NCBI RefSeq assembly: GCF_901709675.1
Contig: NC_051089.1
Location: forward strand, 4,562,476-4,626,475
Length of the DNA: 64,000 nt
Direction of reading: 5' to 3'
Source of the DNA: Syngnathus acus
Taxonomy: Eukaryota; Chordata; Actinopteri; Syngnathiformes; Syngnathidae
This document shows, one piece after another, positions 47,750-58,900 of this stretch. Within the stretch, counting starts at the first letter, position 1, and the number at the start of each line of letters is the position of its first letter. A program made the translations under genes and the position numbers. The notes beneath the pieces were generated by a model that ran no database searches, was not told where the DNA came from, and was given only the letters and a program-made list of their open reading frames with translations.

Positions 47750-47930
47750 CCCGACAGTCGTTAAATAAGTTGCGCTCTTGTTTTAATTGTCAATAGTGAA
47801 GCAATCTGTTCATAATTACAAACGTTTGCTTGTGGCAATTACAAAGGAGTGGCTGCGAGTGCTTTCATTTGCCTTCCCCCCTAATCTTGTCTGTAATTAG
47901 AGCACACACAAGCAGCGAGACCACTCGCAG
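47750..47930. promoter_or_regulatory. candidate conserved non-coding element with homeodomain and TCF-like words
   Basis: Contains gttttaattgtcaatagtg, gttcataattacaaacg, ggcaattacaaagg (TCF-like acaaagg) and ctgtaattagag within about 150 bases, with no simple repeats. It lies about 16.5 kb upstream of the tox3 start. This is a motif-based inference. Confidence 0.3.
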
Positions 47931-47990
47931 GCAAACAAGACTGGAGCGAAATTCCCATTAGAACAAAGTGCTGAGTGCCTGCAGCAAATG

Positions 47991-48026
47991 TGCACACACA
48001 CGCACACACACACACACACGCGCGCA
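47991..48026. repeat. (CA)n microsatellite with CG interruptions
   Basis: Alternating purine-pyrimidine cacacacgcacacacacaca followed by cgcgcgc. Confidence 0.9.
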
Positions 48027-48729
48027 ACATTTCGTACAGCGCATTCTAATCCATTTGTTTAGCTTTACAGCATGGCAGGATCTCATTTCAACCTCCCTGC
48101 AAAAACAAAGTGAACCGAAATAGAAAACATGTTTCACAATATGACAGCAAGATGGACGACCGAGCATGTGCGTTTCATACTGTACGGTACATGTTTTTTT
48201 ATAGAAACCCAAAGATTGCGGTAAATGCAAAACTGTTCTATGTATCCCACGGGACACTTTCTGAATTTTGATTGTCTTCCAGTACATTAAGTAATCAACT
48301 TTTACAATTCCTGCGATGTGGATTGAACACTTAATCAACAGGAATCCAAAACAACAGGCGAACAGAGTATCAAAACAAACACTGGCAAAAAAAAAAAGAT
48401 AAAAAAAAGATTTGGACAGCAGACAAGCCGTGATAAAGACAATTAACAACAAGGTCTAAAAAAAGCAAGGAACTAAATACAAACCAGCTAACAAGACAAC
48501 AGGGAACACCTAGACAAGATGCAAATGGTAGGAGGAGGCTGATTGGGTAACACAAAGGAACGAGCAAATGAGCACAGGTGTACACGGCATTAACCACAGG
48601 GACACAAGAAAACAAACTAATATTTTTCAGTAAATGCTCATAAAGAGTCATTATATGTTCCATAAGGGTGGAAGTATTGAAAATAATTCCTGAAAGAAAG
48701 CAGGAAAATACCCAATTATTTGGCCTGAA

Positions 48730-48805
48730 CCCCCCCGGCGGAGGTCCAATCATATTTCAGGGGTGGCCAGTGCTCCTGTGGCCACCCTCTAGCGCCGCCA
48801 GTGGC
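48730..48805. repeat. GC-rich hairpin remnant of a dispersed repeat
   Basis: gggtggcca (48762-48770) and tggccaccc (48779-48787) form a perfect 9-bp stem with a short loop, followed by tctagcgccgccagtgg. The last words match 37035-37085. Confidence 0.5.
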
Positions 48806-51799
48806 CAACGCTTGCATGAACAGTTACTAACAAGATGGCCACAAATTAACAATTTTTTTTTGTATTTTGACTCTTTTAAGAAAAGGAGAGAATTGTATGT
48901 CTCGATTAACATGCGTGAGATACGATTACCTTTTTTCTTGCACTGGCAATAACTATAGCTGCAACATCATTCACCGTCACTGTCTGAGACCCCCCCCCCC
49001 CTCGCTCTCTCTCAGACCATAGCTATTAATTCTCCTCAGAGTCGGCTTGATGGAAGGCTAACAACATTTTATATTGTTGATACACTTCTGACTCAAGCTG
49101 CATGTTCTCAATTACAGATGAGAGATAGTCTGTAACCTGGTTACAAATGGGCTTCACTCTGCCGAGATGATGTCAGGCACCTTTATCAAAGTGGCGTGGA
49201 AAGAGCAGAAAGGAGAAGCTCCTCTTTCAGGAAGTACTGATTCTCTCGGCTCTCTCTAAATTCACACAGCTTCTTCTCCCTCCAGTCTAGTCAATTAAAG
49301 AAGCAATGTGTAATTTGCCTCTGGAGAGATGTTGTTTGGATGTGTTTGCACGAAGCATCTTTTCCAATCTTCTGCTTTGTGAGGCATGAGGGCTTATGGG
49401 ATTGTTTTGGTAAAAATTTGTTTACACATGTGATGTTTTGAAGAAATGACAGCTTCAAAATTGGAAGGGGAGTTGATAACGTAAACAACACGAACTTGGA
49501 TTGGCAATTCCCTAAGAAATTGAGCGGGATTGCTAAGAGATGCTGTAAATAGGCAAACATATATAAAAAAAAAAAAAAGGAATTAATTCAGGACTATAAT
49601 AGAATAAATATTTTTGGTCTGGTTTTCAAAAGAGGTTGTCAGACCTTGGCAAACATGGCCGTGAACAGCACTTGCAGCCTGTATGAAGTCAAAATGTGCT
49701 TCAATGTCAGTGGATTGTTAAACATTATTTCTATTTGATTAATGGATGGCTGTTTTTAAAATAATATTTTTGTTGCGGTTTTAGCTACTACACAATATCC
49801 GTGATGTAATTTGGAATTTTGTATTAATTTTGAATTTTTTGTAATTTGTAGTTTTGCACACATTTTTATTTGAAGGTGGGGGGGGGCAGACTGCTATCTA
49901 CCAGTAGTTAGAAAAATAAATCAAAACAAAATAAAAAAACAACTATAATAAAAATTCCAAAGCTATTATAACCCTGTGACATGACTATTGATTGACTTAA
50001 CAAGCAATAATCAGTACAGTGAGAGTCCTGTCCGCATGAAGAAGCACTTTATATGAAAACATAGTATATCGAATGTATACTGCGGCTCTGTGGTCTGAAT
50101 TCAAATGAATGCTGTGTGTTACATAATGAATGAGCACTTCACTCTGGGAATAAAGTATACTCGGCTGATTCCCCTTTACATCATCCTTTTTCAAGTTCTT
50201 AGGCACAACGAAAGCACAACTTTAACTTTGCGTCATACCGAGTGACAAATAGCCGAGGTTTTACTTACAATATGATATTGAAGATGGCGTGGTCGGTTTG
50301 AGTGTCTTAACTTAGCGCTGAGGGGTCAACAAACAAACACACTGAGCTTAGAAAGTGCTGAATGATTTATGACTCCTACCCGTAATGCTAAACATACACA
50401 GCACGCTTACACATCTGCTACCAGCACCAAGGATTTTGATATCAAGGTTGGGTTTTAAATAAGTTCCTTTTTAATTTTGCTATCGAGAAGGGAAGAGCAG
50501 CTTGCAGCTATTTGTAATCAGAGGAACGCAGGTGGAGAAGGTCAAAACCTTCAAAGTCTTCATCGCTATGTTGTGTTTTTACTGTGCTTATTAGAAATAA
50601 ACATCTTGAAACATCTTTGGCGAAAAAGCCAACACCCTCAGAATAAAACATTCACACTATCAATAAATAACATTCATCACGACAGGAATCTAATAACAGC
50701 ATGTCCCACACCAACATGGCGTCATGATTACAGGCGGCAGCTGTTGGTGACGAGAGCGTCTAAATCAGTCTTCTTATTACATTTGTCTCCCTTTCACAAC
50801 CTAATTACTCTCCCCATCATGAATATGATTATGATGCTATTAAAGCCTCTTGATTGTACATCACCATGGATCGCAGAAATTGATGAAATCTTTTATGCAC
50901 CATTTCTCACTTTGCATCTCAACTTGACTCAAGTGATGACTACAAGATATTACGACAATATGAATAAATTCATGCTGAGGCTTTAAGCGGCAATTAATAG
51001 TAGAGTGAACCCTGGTCGTCACTGGTATAGTGATACAGTGCGGGAATACTGCACATTCCTATTTTCCGTTTTTTTCCCCCTGTGGAAACGATCTTCAGCT
51101 ATTCTATGAGGAAAAAAAATATTCACATTTTTTTGTGTTCCTCCTCTGTAGCAGCTCAAAATATCCACAAGAAACCACAGTAGCGTAGACTTTCTATGTT
51201 AGCATCTCATGTTAGCCGATAGCTAGCTGTTTAAGCTACATAATACTACAGTAAATATCACAAAAATGGCAACTACAATAACATATAGTAAATATTCAGT
51301 AAATGTAAAATGTAATAACATAACATAATTAGTAATGTAAAAACATAACTAGCAGTATGTAAAATTGGTACGAAAAAAATCTTTCCAGTCATTTTTGGCA
51401 AAGACCGAATCGCAAATAACAGTATACTCAGTGAGCATGTTTGTTATTTCCGCATGTATGCGTAGCTATCTTTATTCCGCTATGAGTGGCCTCGTTCCGT
51501 CCTTGGTGCCGCATCGAAAAAGCTCCCAGAGTGATGTCAAATGGGACCCAATGATGAAAGTATGCTTTGTCTTTTCATCCCACAGCATGAAAATACAATA
51601 CGTCTCTTTGCGAGACCTTACAATCAGGAAGAAAAAAAGATGAGTGAATTACGGTCAGGCGGATATGATTTATTAACTGCATTGTGCACTGTTGCTATTG
51701 AATTTGGAATTGATTAACACTGATCATATGAAACATGCAATAGTGCTTATGCAGTGAGTTGTTGAAGATTTACAGTTTTTGAAGAGGAATTAACTCATC

Positions 51800-52080
51800 A
51801 TCCTGTTAAGATAGGCATGTCCACCCAATTTTGAGTCATTAGGTGAAACTGGTGACTTTGAGAATCAAAAAAGCTGTTTTGTGTGCCTAATTTCGGCTCA
51901 TTTGGGCCAATTCCGTGGTAAAAGTCTGCCAAAATACAAATGCTACAAAATGGCTGCTTCAAACAAAAATGGATGACTTCCATTTTCGGGCTCTGGTCTT
52001 CCAGATGTTTTCATGAATTCTGTTATGATAGATATGTCCAACAAATTTGAGTGTTAATTGATGAAACTCATGTTGATTTT
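51800..52080. repeat. internally duplicated dispersed-repeat module
   Basis: tcctgttaagataggcatgt then ccacccaattttgagt and gtgaaactgg (51800-51855) recurs, diverged, as ttctgttatgatagatatgt then ccaacaaatttgagt and gatgaaact (52018-52073). The spacing of about 218 bp suggests two units of a tandem array. The style matches a dispersed teleost repeat. Confidence 0.6.
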
Positions 52081-52189
52081 TTTTTCTCAGAGCATTATGT
52101 TAGAGATCACCAAAATGTTAATTTTCATTAAAATGCACACCGTTCTCAAGAGTGATGACCCTCCCCCTAAAAAAATCGGAATCATTTAT

Positions 52190-52480
52190 TAAACACATTT
52201 ATAATCATCACAGTAATTTAAATTCCATTCAGGCCTTGATAATTTTGGTAATTACCAACGCTGTTAATTTCCATCAGCCATAACCCTGACATCAGGTGCT
52301 GGTCTAATACATTTGTCAAGCACCGCGCACAGACAAACAGAACAATTGGCCGTCATTACACACGCTCCTTTCAGGCAGCAGTTAATTGGAATATTGCATG
52401 AATCCATCAAATGCTTTGATTCCCATGCCGTCTAATCTCTGTCCAGTGAGTGTATCAGTTTAACCCGATGACCGGCCCAA
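52190..52480. promoter_or_regulatory. candidate conserved non-coding element, strongest by texture
   Basis: Dense homeodomain and SOX/POU-like words: palindromic ttggtaattaccaa (52245-52258), cgctgttaatttcc, agaacaattggcc (SOX-like), gcagttaattgg, atattgcatgaatcc and ccatcaaatgctttgat. There is no simple repeat and the GC content is moderate. It is about 21 kb upstream of tox3. Function is inferred only. Confidence 0.35.
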
Positions 52481-53264
52481 TCTCAGGCACCTTTTTTTTT
52501 TTTCATTCCTGTGATCAGAGGGGGACAATATCAAGAAAGCCAAGGCCCATTAATCTCCGACAGAAGTGCTGGGGAAATGAGTTCAGAGCTGAAAAAAGGC
52601 ATTTGCTCTAACGTCGCCCGAACAAAGCAGCAGTGAGGTGTTGAAAGTCACTTTATTACATTACTTAGCCCCCTGATAAGCAGTTGATACTTATGATAAC
52701 TCCATCTTATTTTTTTACCGAGACAAGACAAAGTATGTTACTTAATCACACAACTCATCAGTCAACATCCGCTTACCTATATTGTCCATTAATGATTCAT
52801 TAACAAGATGGTGGCTCCAACGCTAATGGATCACCACGATCAGATTATTTCAATATCCTTCATAACCAGGTAGAATTCAAGTCAAAAAGAAAAATCTAAA
52901 GTTGAGGTGGTAACAATACGCAATGAAAAGTAAAAGTAAAGCAGCCCTTCGTGTGCTATCAATGTCATTCTTTTAGAAAGGGTTACTCCAAGTACGCTAC
53001 TAGAAAGCCAGTAAGCATCCACTCTGATTGACAGACGTATCTGCCGCTACATTCAATTCATTGGACTTTTCAAAGAGCCACTTAAGTGGAGAAACGATAG
53101 CGACGCCTGAGGAGAGCAACTTTGACTGCATACAAACTAGCAGTGCGCCACTACCCGATTTTCTGCTCCCAAACTGAATAGCCCTTTGCGAGGATATTAT
53201 GCTTATAGTTATTGTGCTCGCGTACAATATCGTAAAAACTCAGTCGTCTGAGACCTCAACGGAG

Positions 53265-53400
53265 GTGTTGGGCACTGAGTTGGCCGCCCGAGGTTTAAGC
53301 TTAGTGGTCAGCACACTGCTTCCAGGCCGGTGACTAACCTGGCAAGCCACACCCACTAAGAATGTCGATTGTTACAATCTCAGCTAGCTTCGAATCCCTT
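53265..53400 (+). mobile_element. possible tRNA-derived SINE remnant
   Basis: gcttagtggtcagcac (53301-53316) resembles an RNA polymerase III A box, and gcttcgaatccc (53388-53399) resembles a B box (consensus GGTTCGANTCC) with changes. The boxes are about 85 bases apart, wider than in a normal tRNA gene, so if the call is right this is a derived or inserted SINE head rather than a functional tRNA. Confidence 0.3.
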
Positions 53401-55269
53401 TGATTAAAGAAACGCCTTTGATTACATTATCATTTTAAGAACTTAAAAAAAAAGATGAGAAAAGCTCATTTTCGGATTGAACGCGTGCAAATGAGCAGCA
53501 AGGTGCGGCTGCTAGGACTAGCTATGCTAACATCTAGCATGCTAGCAACTGGCGTGGCCCTATTGTGCTTTGATGGGCAGAGGCAAAATTACAAACGCAT
53601 ACAAATTTATATGCATTGTAACAGTTGCTGTGCTAACATGATAGTGAGTCCTTTTGAATAATTTGTTCATCCACCAGCACTGTCAGTTCTTATTGTCTTG
53701 AAGCAAGTAAATAAAGGAGAGCTTACATGCAATCAATCTTTCCAGGGGATTTGAAATCACAATATTGAGCACAAGTGTCAGCTGTGTCATTAGCGTGATT
53801 CATTTCTGCCGTTTTACATTTGCAATTTTCCCACAAGAACATCGATTCCCTTTGTCTCTGTTCGTCTATGTGTGTGCACATGCACGTGTGCGTGTGTGCC
53901 TTATAATGCGCACAAGCCACATCCCCGAGTGGCTTGCTCACATATGAGTCTGACACAATTCCGTACCTATTTTCTTCCATAATTTGAATTTGTGAAAATG
54001 TATTAATTTTTTTCTGGATGTGAGTAGTCCCAGTAAATAAATTGCCCCCCTATTATTATTACCCACAATGCCCTGTCAGGTCCATACATCATCTCAGCAC
54101 ATCATAATTAATTGCACACTGAACTATTCTGTTCAATTAACCATGAGGGAATAGATGGATGGAGGGTGGTGGGAAGGTGGGGGGGACTTATACATGTGTG
54201 CGTGTGTGTGTTGAGACCTTATTACCTCTGCCAATGAGGTCATGTTGTTAGTGCAATTTTGCCACTAAAAGAGCACTGTTGATGAAGCTGTACAGTAGTT
54301 CAATTGTGTCATTTTCACGCTGTAAAAGCCACAACATGTAATTATGTGACCGTTAAAATGGCTTGAAACTGCTCTGGGTTGTACAAGGGCTTTTATAAGG
54401 GACAATAGTAGATAAATATCTAGTCCGCCCGTCCGTCCAGCCCTCCATCCTTTATAATTAGTAACCCATAATACCAGCCAGGACATTTCTCTTGTGTAAG
54501 AACTTGAGTCAACAAGCTCCCATTTGTTGGATTTCAGCATTTGTCATGTAAACCAGCAGTGACTTAACATCATGAATCATCCGTTGCTGTAACTGTTACC
54601 ATGACAACCAAGTCTAACCTTATCCAGGGGACTCGCTGCCTAAACGTACTTGCACAGTGAGGTCAGATCGGACATGATATAAGATAAGACGTAGTGTACC
54701 TGAAGCTCAGTTCAACTTATACTCTTCTTCCACAATGCTGCTTTGTCACACATGTTTAAGGCAATCAAAATAGAACACATATTTGAAATTGTTTTGAGCA
54801 TAAAAATGACAGCTAGCCAGAGAGCCAGCAAAACTTCATATACTTGGTAATTTTTCTCCCTTTCATTGAAAAACCCACAATTTAGTGTAATGACTCCCCC
54901 CCACACACACACACACAATATATAAACAGCACTAACAAATGATGAAGTGTCTTTTAATGAAGTGTAAAGTCAATGCCGCTGTGACCGTGACCTCGTTGAT
55001 TTCCATTTGAATCGCTATGATTGCATCACATAGTTTCTTTCTTTCTTTTTTTTTTAAAATAATGCTACAAAAAAAATCAAGGTCAGAATACGTATGAGCT
55101 GAATTTGAAAGTTGTCCTTCCTCCTTTCTTTGACTGGACCGCTCACTTCAATTTACTGTCTCATTATTCCCAGTGAGGGAGTGGAAATTGAAGCCGGAAG
55201 CGTTTGTGTTTGAACAAAGAGAAAGAAGTAGATTATGGATGTTACCCCCCCAAAAAAAATTCCATTAGA

Positions 55270-55560
55270 CTTCTATTATTCTTGTGTTAATCACACATTC
55301 ATTCAGTATGCTCATTTCATATTCATGTGGCAACATGTAATGTACATATGTGTGTGTTAATCAAACAGCATGTAATTATATCAGAGAGACTGCTAAATTA
55401 TTATTTTGAAATGACAATATCTGTAAACGGAAACCTACACATCTCCCTTAAATAAAGGCTCATTTTCTCAAAGACGGATGAATATTATTAATGTATGCTG
55501 ATTCCTCTGGAGAATATTCCATTCAACTCAGGGGGACAAAGTGTCAATTAAATAGGTTTA
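55270..55560. promoter_or_regulatory. candidate conserved non-coding element
   Basis: Words such as cattcattcagtatgctca, tttcatattcatgtggcaac, gttaatcaaacagcatgtaa and ctaaattattattttgaaat give a dense set of homeodomain-like AT cores without simple repeats. The call rests on texture. Confidence 0.25.
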
Positions 55561-55854
55561 AGCCTTTTTAAAATAAAAAGTGCACCTTAGCACGTGGCGC
55601 ATTATCTTAGTGTGGATTTACGATGTTGCTTTAAGGGAAGCAAAGTCATCTCAAGAGAAAAGACTCCAGGACCCTCTTTGCATAAATATTATCTTTTGAA
55701 TAAATATTCAGAGATACTGTCAGGAGCAATTATTCTTTTCTTTTTAGGGAAAGGGGGGGAATCATTAAACATTTACCAAATGTGATTGAGCCCATAATGT
55801 AACATGGGATCTTGTAGCTCTGTTTTGTATCATCTATCCATTGAGGGCAGAAGC

Positions 55855-55855
55855 T

Positions 55856-55926
<71 letters not shown>

Positions 55927-55937
55927 TTCATTTATTT
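55855..55937. repeat. (TTTA)n tetranucleotide microsatellite, about 20 units
   Basis: Almost perfect ttta units with one late ttca interruption. Confidence 0.95.
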
Positions 55938-58900
55938 AATTAATGTTTTTATTCCCACACATACTTTTTTTTAGTTTTACAATTATATATAACTATTTGG
56001 AAGTCATTGTGTGAAATAATGATTCCAACAGAAGTCTGGGTGGAAATGGTCACGATATCCATCTGATGTCAAACACCTGCAGCCAACAAGTCACATCATT
56101 GTAGTTATCAGTATTGCTCTGCGCCTACGGCGAGATCTTTGCAATCATTTTGGCTGCATTTTCACATTTACTCACTCACTCTGGAGAGGTGCTGTAAAAT
56201 CTTCCGTCTTCCATGAAAATATCATCTGCAGTATATTAACGCGGACGGACACGGGCACTCGGACACACTGTGATGCTTACTGAGGTTGCTTTAAAGATCC
56301 CCTGAAGCGCAAATCAGAGCTGAGGTCATAAGCTGGGCTTGTGCTGAAAAAAAAAAAAGAAAAGAAATATGAGAGAGTGAGCTGTCGGCCAAAACTGAGC
56401 TCAATTTCATCTCATAAGTGTCAAGCAATAGTAGAATTACTGGAGGAGCCGATAATGAAATATACTTGGGTGTGATGAAAATATTACGCTCCATAAAGCA
56501 CAACTATTTGTACCGCCTTAAATCAGCTCTGTGACAAAAGCTTGGATGTAAACCTTTGGAGAAAATATGTTTCTCATAATTCTATTTTATTAAATATTGA
56601 TCTCAAGTCGGACACCAATATTTTCAACCGTTATCACATTTGGGTTTATTTATTTAGGTAAAATTAGTGAGGTAGTATAGAAAGCAAAATTGGTTGAAAA
56701 TTATGGAAGTTTTGGGCCGTTCAGTTTTAGACACAATATAGTTTTACAGAACAATTCAAATTGCTGTGTTGTGACTGCTTGCTTCACACAGCAGCAGCTT
56801 CCCACAAAGCTAAATCATTCATCAATGTTTACGTATCGTTCAGTGCAGCAAATGCTCCGCAGCGTCATGCTTGACACGCCTGACATTGTCACCGCATCGC
56901 TACGCTAGGCCCAACTTCACAGATCCATCAATAATGAAAAGCTACAAAGCGAAGTCTAAGGACCTCTTGATGCATAGCCGCTGGACAACATATGTCACCG
57001 TGCCTTAGCAGCAAACCTTCGACCTATTTGTTGTCCGCTAAGATAGAAAAAACATTGTGCAATGATTACTCAGGGGCGACTAATAGTCAGTCACTCGGCT
57101 CGACCACTTTCACCTGACGCGTCCAATAAATTTCCACACGGAAGTCATGGTGATGGATCTCGGGAATGTCTTCTGAGTCGATGCGTTAGTGCCACACAAA
57201 CAATCAACAAATGAAGGTCGACAGCATCTGTCCCGCCCGAGGGTCACATTTCAATTCTTTAACAAGACACAAGTATTCAAAGTATTGCACAATACGATTT
57301 TTTCAAATATTGTATTCATCCATTATGTCCATATACTGCATCACATTTTTTTCTAGTTTTTACAGTACATTAGTATACACGTACTAGTTATTTGCGTGTT
57401 TGTTACTTCAAATTATCGTAAAATTAATGCTAATTCGTGTTTGCGAGTTTGTGATGTTTCATATTATGGTAGATATGTTAGGAATAAACTAGTCAACTCT
57501 TGCTAGCCTAGATTTGGTAGGACATTTAAAAAATATATATTAATCATAATACAATTTGATTATGTATAAATTTAATAATTAATATAAATTGTTATGTTTG
57601 TTTGTCACATCTTACAACAGCTAAAAGAGCATTTTTCTTCATATTATTGGGAAAACTGCCAGAAAAAGAGTGAGAAGGAATAATTAAAATGGGTATTTTA
57701 AATAAGTTTGATTCTGTTTAAAGCATGCTTGAAGTGTAAACCTCGAAAATAAAAACTTGTTTGAAGTCCTTTCTATACTCCAGATTTTCAGGTGAGCTTT
57801 TAGTTTCCGTTTAGTTGTATAAGGTAAAATATCCCCCGCCGATTCCAGTGGAAAAATTCCCAACATCCATGCCTTAAGGGCAGGTATTAACTCATTAGTT
57901 TAAGGCTCCGTAATCACTCGAGTTGCGAGACCACTGCTACTGACAAGGACACCACGTGTGGAAATCACTTCATAAAGCAAAAGTAATGCTCAATAAAACT
58001 CAAGAGCGACGGTGTAAAACCGAACTAGCTGCGTGGTAAACACTGTAGCCTTGCGGCACGACATTAGCACAAGACTTCGATCGCTCATTTTCAAATGAGA
58101 AGTGAATTCAACTAGACTGCTTGGGAAAGAGGCTTTAAAGCATTCAGAGTAATAGGGAAAAAAACATCAGTCTTCATGGGAGGAGCAGCAAATTGATGAG
58201 GCGACGGGAAAGGTAATTTTGATATGCTGCCTTGAGACAGGAACAAAAGTATCTTGAAGTTATGGCTCGTCATCTCCCGTTGTACACTCCAACTTAACAC
58301 TTAAGATAAATTCAACGGGAACGTGGAATTAATCTTCCGAGACCATCGTACTTCTTGTTTTGCTTGACAACAAATGAGGAATGGTTGCACCATATATCTT
58401 TTTCTTGGAATATAGCTGTAGTCTCATCAATTTTCTATCCTGCTTATCGTCACTGTTTCCAGCACACTGAGAATTAATCGTCATTCATTCGATTAAGCAG
58501 TGTGTATAAACAATAAGACTGCAAATATGAATGGCACTTCAAAGCTAAGCCGATGTAGTGTCAAAATAATGATATACAAGTACCATGTCAGTTTTGAGCA
58601 GGCACGTGGTCACTATGGCAACGTGTCACATGGTTCAGTTTCCATCTTGTTTTCCTCATCTATTTTGCCATAAAAATGCCATAAGGCGTTGTCAAGTATC
58701 GCCATAATTTACCACCTAACCATGTCAGTGTTTCATGTTCTTCCTTCGAGAAAAGAATAAAAAAAAGACTTTTACAGCGGCAGTGGCTAGAGAATGCAGT
58801 CAGACTTCGAACAGCACAGTCTATGAAAAGCTCTACATCCAAAAAATGTGATTGATCCTCACCAATATGTATGTGCACAACTATACCCATGCTTACTTCG

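Larger units (their letters stand above)
45241..52790. other. upstream intergenic region, part 3
   Basis: No exon recognised. It contains a CA microsatellite (47991-48026), a GC-rich hairpin repeat remnant (48730-48805), an internally duplicated module (51800-52075), and two blocks with homeodomain/SOX/TCF-like words (47750-47930 and 52190-52480), listed separately. Long open frames at 47958-48452 and 50477-50986 have low-complexity or unremarkable translations. Confidence 0.7.

Noticed and set aside
47958-48452. 164-codon minus-strand frame
   Set aside because: It runs through CA repeats and poly-A stretches (poly-Cys/Val and Phe runs), with no recognisable domain or splice context.
50477-50986. 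169-codon plus-strand frame
   Set aside because: The length is about the chance maximum for this amount of AT-rich sequence. The translation shows no motif I recognise and there is no promoter or splice evidence.
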